64,000 nucleotides of DNA from Polaribacter sp. IC066 (GTDB lineage Bacteria; Bacteroidota; Bacteroidia; Flavobacteriales; Flavobacteriaceae), in the NCBI RefSeq assembly GCF_007997085.1, contig NZ_VORR01000014.1, positions 1-64,000 of the forward strand, in the 5' to 3' direction. Shown piece by piece: positions 9,279-18,026 of the stretch. The position numbers were made by a program, and so were the translations under genes. Under the pieces are notes generated by a model. The model saw only the letters and a program-made list of their open reading frames with translations. It searched no databases and was not told where the DNA came from. Numbering within the stretch: position 1 is the stretch's first letter; every line of letters begins with the position of its first letter.

Positions 9279-10262
9279 ATGCCCATATTTAAATCTAATT
9301 TCTTACCGACGATACCTTTTAAAAATGGTCATTTTAATACCATGTATAGACCGCTTTTTATGAAAGACAAAGCTACCTATATAAGAGAAAGAATTACAAC
9401 CTGGGATCACGATTTTATCGATTTAGATTTTTCTTTTAAAGGTTCAGAAACCCTCGTATTATTGATTCATGGTTTAGAGGGTAGTTCTGAATCTAAATAT
9501 ATGGCAGCGGCAACAAATCATTTAAATCATAAAGGAATCGATACAGTTTGTTTTAATTTAAGAGGTTGCAGTGGCGAGGATAATTTGTTGCTGGCAACCT
9601 ATCATACGGGTAAAACAGAAGATGTAGATTTTGTTGTAAAACATCTTTTAAAAAATTATTCATACAATAATATTGTGCTTGTTGGTTTTAGTTTGGGCGG
9701 AAATTTAACATTAAAATATTTAGGTGAACAAGGTTCTCAATTATCTCCAATCATTAAAGGCGGCATTGCCACTTCTGTACCCATAGATATTGCGAGTGCA
9801 GAATTTGAAATGGATAAACTAAAAAACAAATTGTATATGGAAATATTTTTTAAAACCATGAAAAACAAAATTTTAGAAAAAGCACATAAGTTTCCTGAAT
9901 ATCAATTAAATAAAGACAAGTTATTTAAAGCTACTAAATTTAAACATTTAGAACACTTATATAATGTTCCTGTTTTTGGTTTTGATAGCCCAGAAGATTA
10001 CTGGGAAAAAGCGAGTTCTAAACCCTATTTGTCAAAAATTATGCGTCCTACTTTACTCATTAATGCTAAAGACGATACTTTTTTGTCTCACAAATGCTTT
10101 CCGTATGAAGAAGCTGAAAATTCTGAATTTTTCTTTTTTGAAGAAACAAAATTCGGGGGTCATGTTGGCTTTATGACCTCTTTTAAACCACATGAAAACA
10201 AATGGTTAGAACATAGAATTACCCGTTTTATAAAAGAAAACATAGCAATTGATATTGCCTAA
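9279..10262 (+). CDS. Alpha/beta hydrolase, YheT family
   Basis: A 327-residue alpha/beta-fold hydrolase of the YheT/EMB8 group. The nucleophile elbow GFSLGGN (Ser about 149) and the oxyanion-region motif LIHGLEGSSES (about 64-74) are visible. An Asp in INAKDDTFLS and a His in KFGGHVGFM supply the rest of a Ser-Asp-His triad. The group is linked to carboxylesterase activity but physiological substrates are poorly defined. No signal peptide is seen, so it acts in the cytoplasm. It precedes an outer-membrane gene pair but is separated by 63 bases. Confidence 0.88.
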   Translation: MPIFKSNFLPTIPFKNGHFNTMYRPLFMKDKATYIRERITTWDHDFIDLDFSFKGSETLVLLIHGLEGSSESKYMAAATNHLNHKGIDTVCFNLRGCSGEDNLLLATYHTGKTEDVDFVVKHLLKNYSYNNIVLVGFSLGGNLTLKYLGEQGSQLSPIIKGGIATSVPIDIASAEFEMDKLKNKLYMEIFFKTMKNKILEKAHKFPEYQLNKDKLFKATKFKHLEHLYNVPVFGFDSPEDYWEKASSKPYLSKIMRPTLLINAKDDTFLSHKCFPYEEAENSEFFFFEETKFGGHVGFMTSFKPHENKWLEHRITRFIKENIAIDIA

Positions 10263-10325
10263 ACAATATCTATAAAAAACAAGAGTTATTTTAGTAGGTT
10301 TTTAGATATTTGTTATTCATAAATT

Positions 10326-11405
10326 TTGCAACTATTGAAATATAGAATTTTACTTCTCTTATTCATTTTCCCATTGTTTTTAACTGCGCAAGCGTTTAGA
10401 AATTACTCGAATGAATTTTTAAATATTGGGGTAGATGCCGCCGCTTTAGGAATGAGTAAAGCCGTTGTAGCAACCACCAATAATGTAAATGCAATTTACT
10501 GGAATCCTGCGGGTTTAGTCGGCATCAAAGATTATCAAGGATCTTTAATGCATGCATCTTATTTTGCAGGCATTGCCAATTATAACCATGCTGCATTTGC
10601 CATGCCCATTGATGATCAGAGTGCTCTTGGTATTTCTATAATTCGTTTTGGGGTCGATGATATTCTAAATACCACAGAACTTATCGACAACGACGGAAAC
10701 ATCGATTTTAATAGAATTAGCCTTTTTTCTGCTGCAGATTATGCCTTTAATGTGGCTTATGCAAGAAATTTAATTTTTAAAGATCTTAAGTTTGGTGTAA
10801 ATGCTAAAATTGTAAGAAGAATTATTGGTCAGTTTGCCTCCTCCTGGGGATTTGGTTTTGACGCAGGCATTCAGTTTGAAAGAAATAACTGGAAATTTGG
10901 ATTGATGGCCAGAGATATTACCACAACCTTTAATAGTTGGGCAATTAACGAAGAAGAATTCAACAAAATTAGAGACGCCATTCCTGGTCAAAATCAAGAA
11001 TTACCAGAAACCACAGAACTTACCAAACCAAAAATACAGGTAGGTGTTGCAAGAGATTTTAGAATTGGGCGTTTTTTTAACTTACAGACAGAAGTAGATT
11101 TAAACATTCGTTTTGAGCAAAGCAATGATGTTTTTTCGTCAGAATTGGGTAGTATAGATCCGGCAATTGGTTTTCAATTAGATTATGATCAGTTGGTTTA
11201 TTTGCGATTAGGCGTTGGTAATTTTCAATACATCACCGAGTTTGATGATTCTCAATCGCTCTCTACACAGCCAAATTTTGGACTTGGTTTTAACTACAAA
11301 GGCATCCGTATAGATTATGCCTTAACCAATATTGGTAGTGTTGGTAATGCTTTATTTTCTAATATTTTTTCGATAACTTTCGATTATAGTTTCTTTAGAC
11401 CTTAA
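10326..11405 (+). CDS. PorV/PorQ family outer-membrane protein
   Basis: A 359-residue protein with a signal peptide (hydrophobic core about 6-20, cleavage near TAQA), an N-terminal stretch that places Gly/Ala-rich GVDAAALGMSKAVVATT before AIYWNPAGL, and beta-strand-rich sequence ending in Phe-Phe-Arg-Pro. The WNPAGL block is typical of the PorV/PorQ (FadL-like) barrel family. Relatives include PorV of the type IX secretion system, but this length and context do not identify PorV itself. The start is TTG (10326). The next gene follows after 5 bases, suggesting an operon with the DUF4105 protein. Confidence 0.85.
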   Translation: MQLLKYRILLLLFIFPLFLTAQAFRNYSNEFLNIGVDAAALGMSKAVVATTNNVNAIYWNPAGLVGIKDYQGSLMHASYFAGIANYNHAAFAMPIDDQSALGISIIRFGVDDILNTTELIDNDGNIDFNRISLFSAADYAFNVAYARNLIFKDLKFGVNAKIVRRIIGQFASSWGFGFDAGIQFERNNWKFGLMARDITTTFNSWAINEEEFNKIRDAIPGQNQELPETTELTKPKIQVGVARDFRIGRFFNLQTEVDLNIRFEQSNDVFSSELGSIDPAIGFQLDYDQLVYLRLGVGNFQYITEFDDSQSLSTQPNFGLGFNYKGIRIDYALTNIGSVGNALFSNIFSITFDYSFFRP

Positions 11406-11410
11406 TTTTT

Positions 11411-12583
11411 ATGCACAAAAAATACGTATTTCTCCTCTTTTTTTTATTGTTGATAAAACCCATACAAGCACAAATGCAACTTTCTGTATATTCAGAAATT
11501 AGCATTGTAACTGTAGGCCCAGGAACGGAATTATATGAGGCTTTTGGGCACGCCGCTATTCGGGTTAAAGATCCTGTTTTAAAGTTAGATTTGATTTATA
11601 ATTATGGGATGTTCGATTTTAACCAACCTAATTTTTATACAAATTTCGCAAAAGGAAATATGATTTACAGCCTTGCTAGATATGATTTTAAGTACTTTTT
11701 AGCAAGTTATAAAAGAGACAAACGATGGGTTAAACAGCAAGTTTTAAACTTAAATAAACAGCAAAAACAAAATTATTTTATATTTTTAGAAAACAATGCA
11801 TTGCCAGAAAACAGAAATTATCAATATGATCCTTATTTCGATAATTGCGCAACCAAATTAAGAGATATTACAAGGTTCATTTTAGCAGAAGATACTATAA
11901 TTTTTAATGATAAAAACATTAGCAAAGAATTAACCTTAAGAGATTTAACAAACAAAGAAATCCATTGGAATACATGGGGTAGTTTTGGATTAAATTTAAT
12001 TGCTGGCACAAAATTAGATAAAAAAGCTACGACAGAACAGTATATGTATTTACCTGATTATGTCTATGCAATATTTAAAGATAGCCATATAAATACAGAA
12101 GACACCTTTAAAACTTTAGTAAAAAGAGAAGATGTTTTATTAGACTTTAATGAGATAGAGCAACAGATTTCTTTCTTAAATCCGCTTTTAATTTTTAGCA
12201 TACTTTGCCTTTTAACGCTGTATACAACGTACAAAGATTTCAAAAATAATAGAAGAAGTCGCTATTTAGATTTTACGCTACTTTTTATTACGGGCTTAAT
12301 AGGAGTGTTATTACTATTTCTTTGGTTTTTCTCTACCCACTCTACCGCACCAAACAACTTTAATATTTTATGGGCATTTGCACCTAACCTTATCATTGCA
12401 TTTTTAATCGTAAAAAAGCAACCACAAAAATGGGTGATAAATTACACTAGGCTTCTCTTACTTTTCATACTATTCATTCCATTTTTTTGGCTTTTGAAAG
12501 TTCAATCCTTTCCAATTTCAGTAATTCCTGTATTAATTTTGCTGGGTACTCGATATTTATTTTTATCAAAAAAACTTAATTAG
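11411..12583 (+). CDS. DUF4105 domain-containing membrane protein
   Basis: A 390-residue exported protein: signal peptide (1-20, ending near IQAQ), a periplasmic DUF4105 (Lnb N-terminal-like) domain at about 25-200, then about five hydrophobic segments in the C-terminal 140 residues. Domain hallmarks include ELYEAFGHAAIRV, NYGMFDF and the Cys-containing YDPYFDNCATKLRD; His and Cys here resemble an NlpC/P60-like catalytic pair. The family is uncharacterised in Bacteroidota; in bifidobacteria a related domain occurs in lacto-N-biosidase chaperone-type proteins. A catalytic role is inference only. Confidence 0.82.
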   Translation: MHKKYVFLLFFLLLIKPIQAQMQLSVYSEISIVTVGPGTELYEAFGHAAIRVKDPVLKLDLIYNYGMFDFNQPNFYTNFAKGNMIYSLARYDFKYFLASYKRDKRWVKQQVLNLNKQQKQNYFIFLENNALPENRNYQYDPYFDNCATKLRDITRFILAEDTIIFNDKNISKELTLRDLTNKEIHWNTWGSFGLNLIAGTKLDKKATTEQYMYLPDYVYAIFKDSHINTEDTFKTLVKREDVLLDFNEIEQQISFLNPLLIFSILCLLTLYTTYKDFKNNRRSRYLDFTLLFITGLIGVLLLFLWFFSTHSTAPNNFNILWAFAPNLIIAFLIVKKQPQKWVINYTRLLLLFILFIPFFWLLKVQSFPISVIPVLILLGTRYLFLSKKLN

Positions 12584-12994
12584 CTAATTATCTTTTAGTT
12601 TATGATAATTTTTACAGCTTATATTTAATGAAATTTATATATTTGATTACAAGTGTCCACTAAAAATATTTTAGTTCCAAGTAACTTCACGAAAAACAAA
12701 ATATTACACATAAATTGTTGAGTGTAGATTTGAGTTAGACATTTTAATTATGAATAGAATTGTACTATAAACTGTTCTTTTTGTAATTTACACGTTACTC
12801 AAATACAGTTCGTTGAGAAAGTCTTGTTTCACTGCATACGGCAGGCAGGCTGTGTCTTTTAGCGCGGCGGTTTTAAGTCTTTTTAATGGATACTAGTGCT
12901 ATTTAATAAGAGTAGTCTGTACTTTAAAGCGCATGCTCATCAAACCTAAAATTGTATAAATTCTATTTTTTTTTAATCTAAAAACTCATCAACC
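12584..12994. other. Intergenic region before ftcD, no gene seen
   Basis: 410 bases with stops in all frames. A short GC-richer island (about 12836-12870, GGCAGGCAGGCTGTGTC and GCGCGGCGG) stands out from the AT-rich surroundings but forms no convincing gene or RNA. No full consensus promoter was found. Confidence 0.5.
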
Positions 12995-14677
12995 ATGAAC
13001 AAACAACTTATAGAATGCGTTCCTAATATTAGTGAAGGTAGAGATCTCAACAAAATAAATACAATTGCAAATATTGTAAAAACGGTTGAAGGAGTAAAAT
13101 TACTAGATGTAGATCCGGGAAAAGCAACAAACAGAACCGTAATTACCTTTGTTGGTGAACCAAAAAATGTGATTGAGGCAGCTTTTAGACTGATAAAAAA
13201 AGCGTCAGAACTCATCGATATGAGCAAGCAAACTGGCGAGCATCCTCGTTTCGGGGCAACAGATGTTTGTCCGTTAGTACCCATTGCTAATATTACTATG
13301 GAAGAAACAACAAAATACGCACATCAACTAGGTAAAAGAGTTGGCGATGAATTAGGTATTTCTGGTTATTTCTATGAAAATGCAGCAACCTCTGATAATC
13401 GTAAAAATTTGGCTACGGTTCGTTCAGGGGAATATGAAGGCTTAAAAGAAAAGTTATCTAACTCAAATTGGAAACCCGATTTTGGACCCACAGAATTTAA
13501 TGAACGAATAAAAAATTCTGGAGTAACCGCAATTTCTGCACGTGATTTTTTAATTGCTTATAACGTAAATTTAAACTCGACATCTACCCGAAGAGCAAAT
13601 GCAATCGCTTTTGACATCCGTGAAAACGGAAGAACAAAATTAGTTAATGGAAGACAAATAGTAGATAAAAACGGCGATCCAGAAAGAATTCCAGGTAAAT
13701 TAAAAGCCGTAAAAGGAATTGGTTGGTTTATCGAAGAGTATGGCATTGCCCAAATTTCTTATAATTTAACCAACATCAGCATCACTTCTATGCACGAAGC
13801 TTTTTACGAAACAGCTTTAGCTGCCACAAAACGCGGATTGCGAGTAACAGGCTCTGAATTAGTTGGTTTAGTTCCTCTAAAAGCCATGTTAGATGCCGCA
13901 GATTTTTATCTAAAAAAACAAGAACGTTCTTTAGGAATCAGTGAAAGCGAAAAAATAAAAATTGCAATAAAATCTTTGGGTTTAGATGATTTAAAACCTT
14001 TTAATCCACAAGAAAGAATCATAGAATATGTTATGAATTCTGATACGAATAAAAAATTAATCGACTTTACAGTTAAAGATTTCGCCGACGAAACAGCATC
14101 AGAATCGATGGCTCCAGGAGGTGGGAGTATTGCTGCTTATGTGGGCGCTTTGGGTGTTTCTTTAGGAACTATGGTGGCCAATCTTTCTGCACACAAACCC
14201 GGTTGGGATGCTAAATGGAACTATTTTTCTGATTGGGCAATAAAAGGCCAACAGTATAAAAATGATTTATTGTTTTTAGTGGATGAAGACACCAATGCTT
14301 TTAATAAAATTATTGATGGTTTTAGATTACCAAAAACCAACCCAGAAGAAATAGAAATTAGAAAGCAGGCTATTGAAAATGCCACAAAATACGCAACAGA
14401 AATTCCTTTTAAAATCATGGAAACAGCACATAATTCTATCGAAGTAATGATAGAGATGATGAAAAACGGATTGCAAAATTCGCTTTCTGACGGTGGTGTT
14501 GGTGTTTTATGTGCAAAAACCGCTGTTACTGGCGCGTATTTTAATGTAAGAATCAATGCAAAAGACATTAAAGACAGCGCTTTTGCTGAAGAGATAGTCG
14601 CGAAAGCCGAGGCTATTTATCAAAAAACGATTGTTTTAGAAAATGAAATGATGCAAATTATTAATGAAAATATTTAA
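12995..14677 (+). CDS. ftcD: Bifunctional glutamate formimidoyltransferase / formimidotetrahydrofolate cyclodeaminase
   Basis: Moves the formimino group from N-formimino-glutamate (a histidine breakdown product) to tetrahydrofolate and then deaminates it. The 560 residues contain the transferase N- and C-subdomains (about 4-300; ECVPNISEGRD at the start, GEHPRFGATDVCPLVP with the conserved His) and a helical cyclodeaminase domain (about 350-555; APGGGSIAAYVGALG). This full-length fusion is typical of Bacteroidota. No hut genes are adjacent, so it is a stand-alone locus here. The start ATG at 12995 opens MNKQLIECVPNIS, which agrees with the family. Confidence 0.95.
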   Translation: MNKQLIECVPNISEGRDLNKINTIANIVKTVEGVKLLDVDPGKATNRTVITFVGEPKNVIEAAFRLIKKASELIDMSKQTGEHPRFGATDVCPLVPIANITMEETTKYAHQLGKRVGDELGISGYFYENAATSDNRKNLATVRSGEYEGLKEKLSNSNWKPDFGPTEFNERIKNSGVTAISARDFLIAYNVNLNSTSTRRANAIAFDIRENGRTKLVNGRQIVDKNGDPERIPGKLKAVKGIGWFIEEYGIAQISYNLTNISITSMHEAFYETALAATKRGLRVTGSELVGLVPLKAMLDAADFYLKKQERSLGISESEKIKIAIKSLGLDDLKPFNPQERIIEYVMNSDTNKKLIDFTVKDFADETASESMAPGGGSIAAYVGALGVSLGTMVANLSAHKPGWDAKWNYFSDWAIKGQQYKNDLLFLVDEDTNAFNKIIDGFRLPKTNPEEIEIRKQAIENATKYATEIPFKIMETAHNSIEVMIEMMKNGLQNSLSDGGVGVLCAKTAVTGAYFNVRINAKDIKDSAFAEEIVAKAEAIYQKTIVLENEMMQIINENI

Positions 14678-14685
14678 TTTATGTA

Positions 14686-14777
14686 GGGCGTTACCACACA
14701 AAAAAAATGTGTGGTCAGGCTTTACATTATATCTTTTGCTCAAAAAAGCAAAAGGATGCCATTTCAATCCTTAACGC
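14686..14777. repeat. Small structured repeat, GGGCGTT...TAACGC class
   Basis: A 92-base intergenic element bounded by GGGCGTTA and TAACGC, which pair as a terminal inverted repeat. Inside are two hairpins: CCACACA/TGTGTGG and CTTTTGCT/AGCAAAAG. It shares its ends and the CAATCC-TAACGC 3' block with a second copy at 61488-61568. It lies between ftcD and the GNAT gene. Confidence 0.65.
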
Positions 14778-14789
14778 AGCTTATTTATT

Positions 14790-15257
14790 ATGGATAATAC
14801 AAAACTAGAAATTATAGCATATCAACCAGCTTATGCGAAAGATTTTTACGATTTAAATGTAGCTTGGCTACAAAAATATTTTTATGTAGAACCTTATGAC
14901 GAAAAAGTTTTAAGCAATCCTAAAGCATATGTTCTAGATGTTGGTGGTTTTATATTTCTAGCAAAATATAATAGTGAAATCGTCGGAGTTATAGCGCTCA
15001 TCAACCAAAAAACATTTTTTGAATTGAGTAAAATGGCCGTTTTACCAAAATACCAAGGACTAAAAATCGGACAACAATTAGTCAATTTCTGTATTAAATT
15101 TGCTAAAGAGAAAGAGTGGAAAAGCATTACTTTATACTCTCACAGGTCATTAGTGCCTGCCATTAATTTGTATAAAAAAATGGGGTTTAAAGAAGTTGAA
15201 CTAGAAAAAGACGTTCATTATGAAAGGGCAAATATTAAGATGCTTTTAGAGTTATAG
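14790..15257 (+). CDS. GNAT family N-acetyltransferase
   Basis: A 155-residue cytoplasmic acetyltransferase. The acetyl-CoA-binding motif A appears as KMAVLPKYQGLKIGQQLVNF (about 90-109; Q/RxxGxG/A pattern), followed by LYSHRSLVPAINLYKKMGFK, the usual motif B. The substrate is not predictable; relatives act on amino groups of amino acids, antibiotics or protein N-termini. It stands alone, 112 bases after ftcD with a structured repeat in between. Confidence 0.85.
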   Translation: MDNTKLEIIAYQPAYAKDFYDLNVAWLQKYFYVEPYDEKVLSNPKAYVLDVGGFIFLAKYNSEIVGVIALINQKTFFELSKMAVLPKYQGLKIGQQLVNFCIKFAKEKEWKSITLYSHRSLVPAINLYKKMGFKEVELEKDVHYERANIKMLLEL

Positions 15258-15303
15258 CTATTTATAACATCCTATTAGTATCCTGAAAGCATCCCGCAAG
15301 TAT

Positions 15304-15332
15304 CCTGCAAGGTCTTTTTTTGACCTTGCAGG
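15304..15332. repeat. Perfect hairpin at the left edge of the aroQ/xerD duplication
   Basis: CCTGCAAGGTC and GACCTTGCAGG form an 11-bp stem with a T7 loop. A T-poor flank argues against a classic terminator. The related sequence CCTTGCAGG recurs between argC and proC. The left limit of the duplicated block (15330) falls on the last bases of this hairpin. Confidence 0.6.
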
Positions 15333-15855
15333 GTATTTCTTAATTCATTTCAAATACCGTCAAAGTTATGCTAATACTTAAGATTGTGCAGCAATAAACC
15401 TTCGCAGTAAAAAAATAAAAGATTCTGAAACAAGTTCAGAACTAGAGAAAACTCTGAATAGCCAATTCGTATCCTTTTAATCCAAATCCAAATAAAACAC
15501 CTTTTGCATTAGGAGCAATATAACTATGCTTTCTAAATTCTTCACGTGCATGAATGTTAGAGATATGTACCTCTACAACGGGTGTATTGATTCCTTTTAC
15601 CGCATCGGCAATACCCACAGAAGTATGTGTATATGCTGCTGCGTTTAAAACTATTCCGTCATAATCAAAACCAACTTCGTGTAATTTATCGATAATATCC
15701 CCTTCACTATTCGATTGAAAGCAAGACAATTCTATATTTTTAAATTGCAATTGTAAATCTCTAAAAAAATCTTCAAATGTTTTTGAACCATAGATTTCTG
15801 GTTCTCTTTTTCCGAGAAGATTAAGGTTTGGGTCGTTGATGATAATGATTTTCAT
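15330..15855. repeat. Direct repeat, copy 1 (aroQ and its downstream flank)
   Basis: Aligns without gaps to 16887-17412 at a constant offset of 1557 bases. Long stretches are identical; differences cluster in the middle and at the 5' end of aroQ. Together with the xerD repeat this defines a mosaic tandem duplication. Confidence 0.9.
15442..15855 (-). CDS. aroQ: Type II 3-dehydroquinate dehydratase, copy 1 (altered signature)
   Basis: Shikimate-pathway enzyme converting 3-dehydroquinate to 3-dehydroshikimate. The 137 residues have the catalytic Tyr of KREPEIYG (about 23), NAAAYTHTS (about 73-81), the catalytic His of VEVHISNIHAREEFR and the conserved C-terminal FGFGLKGYELA. Its N-terminus reads MKIIIINDPNLNLLG. 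The class signature normally has Gly where this copy has Asp (NDPN instead of NGPN), so activity may be impaired. The second copy (16999-17412) has the normal Gly. The proteins differ at only about five or six positions. Confidence 0.9.
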   Translation of the reverse strand: MKIIIINDPNLNLLGKREPEIYGSKTFEDFFRDLQLQFKNIELSCFQSNSEGDIIDKLHEVGFDYDGIVLNAAAYTHTSVGIADAVKGINTPVVEVHISNIHAREEFRKHSYIAPNAKGVLFGFGLKGYELAIQSFL

Positions 15856-15885
15856 GGTGTAAAGATGTTAAAAATTGAGCAAAAA

Positions 15886-15911
15886 ATAAGGAAGCAAAAA
15901 TGCTTCCTTAT
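15886..15911 (-). terminator. Intrinsic terminator of the beta-barrel gene
   Basis: Perfect 11-bp stem ATAAGGAAGCA / TGCTTCCTTAT with a 4-base loop. On the minus strand it is followed by a T run (15885-15881). It sits between the barrel gene stop and the aroQ copy 1 start, so aroQ copy 1 is probably not read from the barrel promoter. Confidence 0.75.
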
Positions 15912-15937
15912 ACTATTTTAAATGGTATTAACAATCT

Positions 15938-16555
15938 TTAAAATCTATAGCCTACAGATACTGAAAACACAGAGTTTTGCGCTTTCTCATCATCAGAATC
16001 CATATCTTCTGAATCAATAATATTTGACAAACCAAGGTTGTATCTTGCTCCTATAAATACATTTTCAACTATATCAAAAGAAGCTCCAAAGTTTAAACCA
16101 AAATCGATAGATTTAAAAGAATCTTTAACGTCAACCTCTACAGAAATTGATTCACCTTCAATATTACCCGTTGTTTCAGCATCAGCAGAAAGTAAAAAAC
16201 CAATTTGAGGTCCGAACTCTAATGCAAACTTATCAGAAACTGCATACTTTAACATTAAAGGCACATTTAAATAATTAGCTTTAATTGTTTGTTCAAAACT
16301 ATCAGAACCCTCGGAATCTTCACTTTTAGCACCTTGAGTAGAAAATAATAATTCTGGTTGAAAAGTAAATTTATCCGATAAACCAATTTCTACAAATGCG
16401 CCAATGTTAAAACCTATTTTAGTTTTTGCATCTTCTACATCTCCTGTAAAGTTAGAAAAATTCAAACCCGTTTTTGCTCCAAATTTTACATCTTGTGCAT
16501 TTACATTACTTAAACTTAACAATGCAATTACAGCAATTAACAATACTTTTTTCAT
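15938..16555 (-). CDS. Outer-membrane beta-barrel (porin-like) protein
   Basis: A 205-residue exported barrel of the OMP_b-brl_2 type. Signal peptide 1-20 (ending near NVNAQ), then alternating beta-strand sequence beginning FGAKTGLNFSNFTG, repeated YLNVPLMLKY and FGPQIGFLL blocks, and the terminal aromatic SVSVGYRF that marks outer-membrane barrels. Function is unknown; such proteins are often abundant surface antigens in Flavobacteriia. It sits between aroQ copy 1 and the xerD fragment, in the place occupied by a different gene on the other strand in copy 2. Confidence 0.87.
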   Translation of the reverse strand: MKKVLLIAVIALLSLSNVNAQDVKFGAKTGLNFSNFTGDVEDAKTKIGFNIGAFVEIGLSDKFTFQPELLFSTQGAKSEDSEGSDSFEQTIKANYLNVPLMLKYAVSDKFALEFGPQIGFLLSADAETTGNIEGESISVEVDVKDSFKSIDFGLNFGASFDIVENVFIGARYNLGLSNIIDSEDMDSDDEKAQNSVFSVSVGYRF

Positions 16556-16722
16556 AATTTTTAATTTAATTTATAATAATTAGTTTATTAAAATCACTAT
16601 TTGACATAACACATCCTTAACAATATTTATTATTACTAAAATGTAAAGTGGAATAAATAGCAATTTTAAATTTCAAGGCAAACATAAGTTATTTTTACAA
16701 AATAATAATGTTTTTTTTTTAT

Positions 16723-16888
16723 ATGAAATGGTAAAACGCAATTAGAGATTATCAATTGTATTTAAAAATAGAAAGAGGTTTATCTCAAAACACAATCGAT
16801 AGTTATTATAGAGATTTAGAGAAACTCTTGCTTTTTTTAGAAGAACACGAAATAGACTCCTCTCCTATTAGTGTTGACAAAATTATAG
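16723..16888 (+). pseudogene. xerD: Truncated 5' fragment of xerD (copy 1)
   Basis: Aligns without gaps to 18027-18192, the first 55 codons of the intact xerD. It starts ATGAAATGG then TAA, a nonsense codon where the intact gene has CTA (codon 4). After codon 55 the sequence jumps at 16887/16888 into the downstream flank of aroQ copy 2. The last 75 bases or so before the junction are identical to the intact gene, while the first part differs at about a dozen sites. It cannot encode a recombinase. Confidence 0.92.
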
Positions 16889-17412
16889 GGTATTTCTTAA
16901 TTCATTTCAAATACCGTCAAAGTTATGCTAATACTTACGATTGTGCAGTAATAAACCTTCGCAGTAAAAAAATAAAAGATTCTGAAACAAGTTCAGAACT
17001 AGAGAAAACTCTGAATAGCCAATTCGTATCCTTTTAATCCAAATCCAAATAAAACACCTTTTGCATTGGGAGCAATATAACTATGCTTTCTAAATTCTTC
17101 ACGTGCATGAATGTTAGAGATATGTACCTCTACAACGGGCGTATTGATTCCTTTTACCGCATCACCAATACCCACAGAAGTATGCGTATACGCCGCAGCA
17201 TTTAAAATAATACCGTCATAATCAAAACCAACTTCGTGTAATTTATCGATAATATCCCCTTCACTATTCGATTGAAAGCAAGACAATTCTATATTTTTAA
17301 ATTGCAATTGTAAATCTCTAAAAAAATCTTCAAATGTTTTTGAACCATAGATTTCTGGTTCTCTTTTTCCGAGAAGATTAAGGTTTGGGCCGTTTATGAT
17401 CATTAGTTTCAT
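16887..17412. repeat. Direct repeat, copy 2 (aroQ and its downstream flank)
   Basis: Second copy of 15330-15855. The join to the xerD fragment shares the dinucleotide AG between both parents, a short microhomology at the duplication junction. Confidence 0.9.
16999..17412 (-). CDS. aroQ: Type II 3-dehydroquinate dehydratase, copy 2
   Basis: Same shikimate-pathway enzyme as copy 1, with an intact signature MIINGPNLNLLGKREPEIYG at the N-terminus and all catalytic motifs (Tyr in EIYG, the AAAYTHTS loop, VEVHISNIHAREEF). The frame is open further upstream to 17481, but the family start is the ATG at 17412 (MKLMIINGPN), giving 137 residues, the same as copy 1. This is the copy most likely to supply the activity. 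It lies divergent from the broken gene at 17487. Confidence 0.93.
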   Translation of the reverse strand: MKLMIINGPNLNLLGKREPEIYGSKTFEDFFRDLQLQFKNIELSCFQSNSEGDIIDKLHEVGFDYDGIILNAAAYTHTSVGIGDAVKGINTPVVEVHISNIHAREEFRKHSYIAPNAKGVLFGFGLKGYELAIQSFL

Positions 17413-17486
17413 CACTTTATTTTTAAGATTTAAAAAGTAAATATTATTCTTTTTTTTATATTTGTCGATACAATCAGCCAAAAATT

Positions 17487-17957
17487 ATGAAAAAAATTTT
17501 AGTCTTTACAATTCTCTTATTTTCTTTTGGCTTTGCGCTAGGACAATCAAAAATTATTAAAGCCAACCCGTTAGGCTTGGCTTTTGGAATCGCCAATGCT
17601 GGCTTTGAATTTAAAACTGCCGAAAATCAATCTCTTACGGTTTCTGGAATCTCTTATAATATTTCAGAAATAAATGGTGCTGGGGCTGGCGCCGAATACC
17701 GTTTTTACCTTGCAGAAGAAGATTTAAAAGGATGGCATGCTGGCCCTAGTATCGGTTTTTTTTCGTTAAAAGATGATTCAAATAATTCTGCGACTGTTTT
17801 TAGTATTGCCGTTGAAACTGGTCATCAATAGATTTCTGGGAAGTACTTTGCTTTAAATATTTTTGCAGTATATGGCTTCATTGCTGGCGACAACACTTTA
17901 GATGGTCTTAATGATACTTCTTTAAGTCTTGGTGTTTCTTTGGGGTATGCTTGGTAA
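17487..17957 (+). pseudogene. Exported barrel-like protein gene with an internal stop
   Basis: Starts with a signal peptide (MKKILVFTILLFSFGFALGQ) followed by Gly-rich beta-type sequence (AFGIANAGFEFKT, GAGAGAEYRFYL, HAGPSIGFFSL). A TAG at 17829-17831 interrupts the frame after VETGHQ, but the same frame continues as ISGKYFALNIFAVYGF and ends SLGVSLGYAW at 17957, a proper barrel terminus. A TGG-to-TAG change explains it. The intact product would be about 156 residues. It occupies the aroQ-xerD gap in copy 2, where copy 1 has an unrelated barrel on the other strand. A sequencing error cannot be excluded. Confidence 0.75.
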
Positions 17958-17980
17958 TCTAAACGCTCTAAATATTTTAT

Positions 17981-18006
17981 AAAACCACCTAGTTGAGGTG
18001 GATTTT
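17981..18006 (+). terminator. Probable terminator upstream of xerD
   Basis: CCACCT / AGGTGG stem with a 5-base loop, flanked by AAAA on the left and ATTTTATTT on the right, placed between the broken barrel gene and xerD. Confidence 0.6.
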
Positions 18007-18026
18007 ATTTGTGTAAATTTGTCTTA

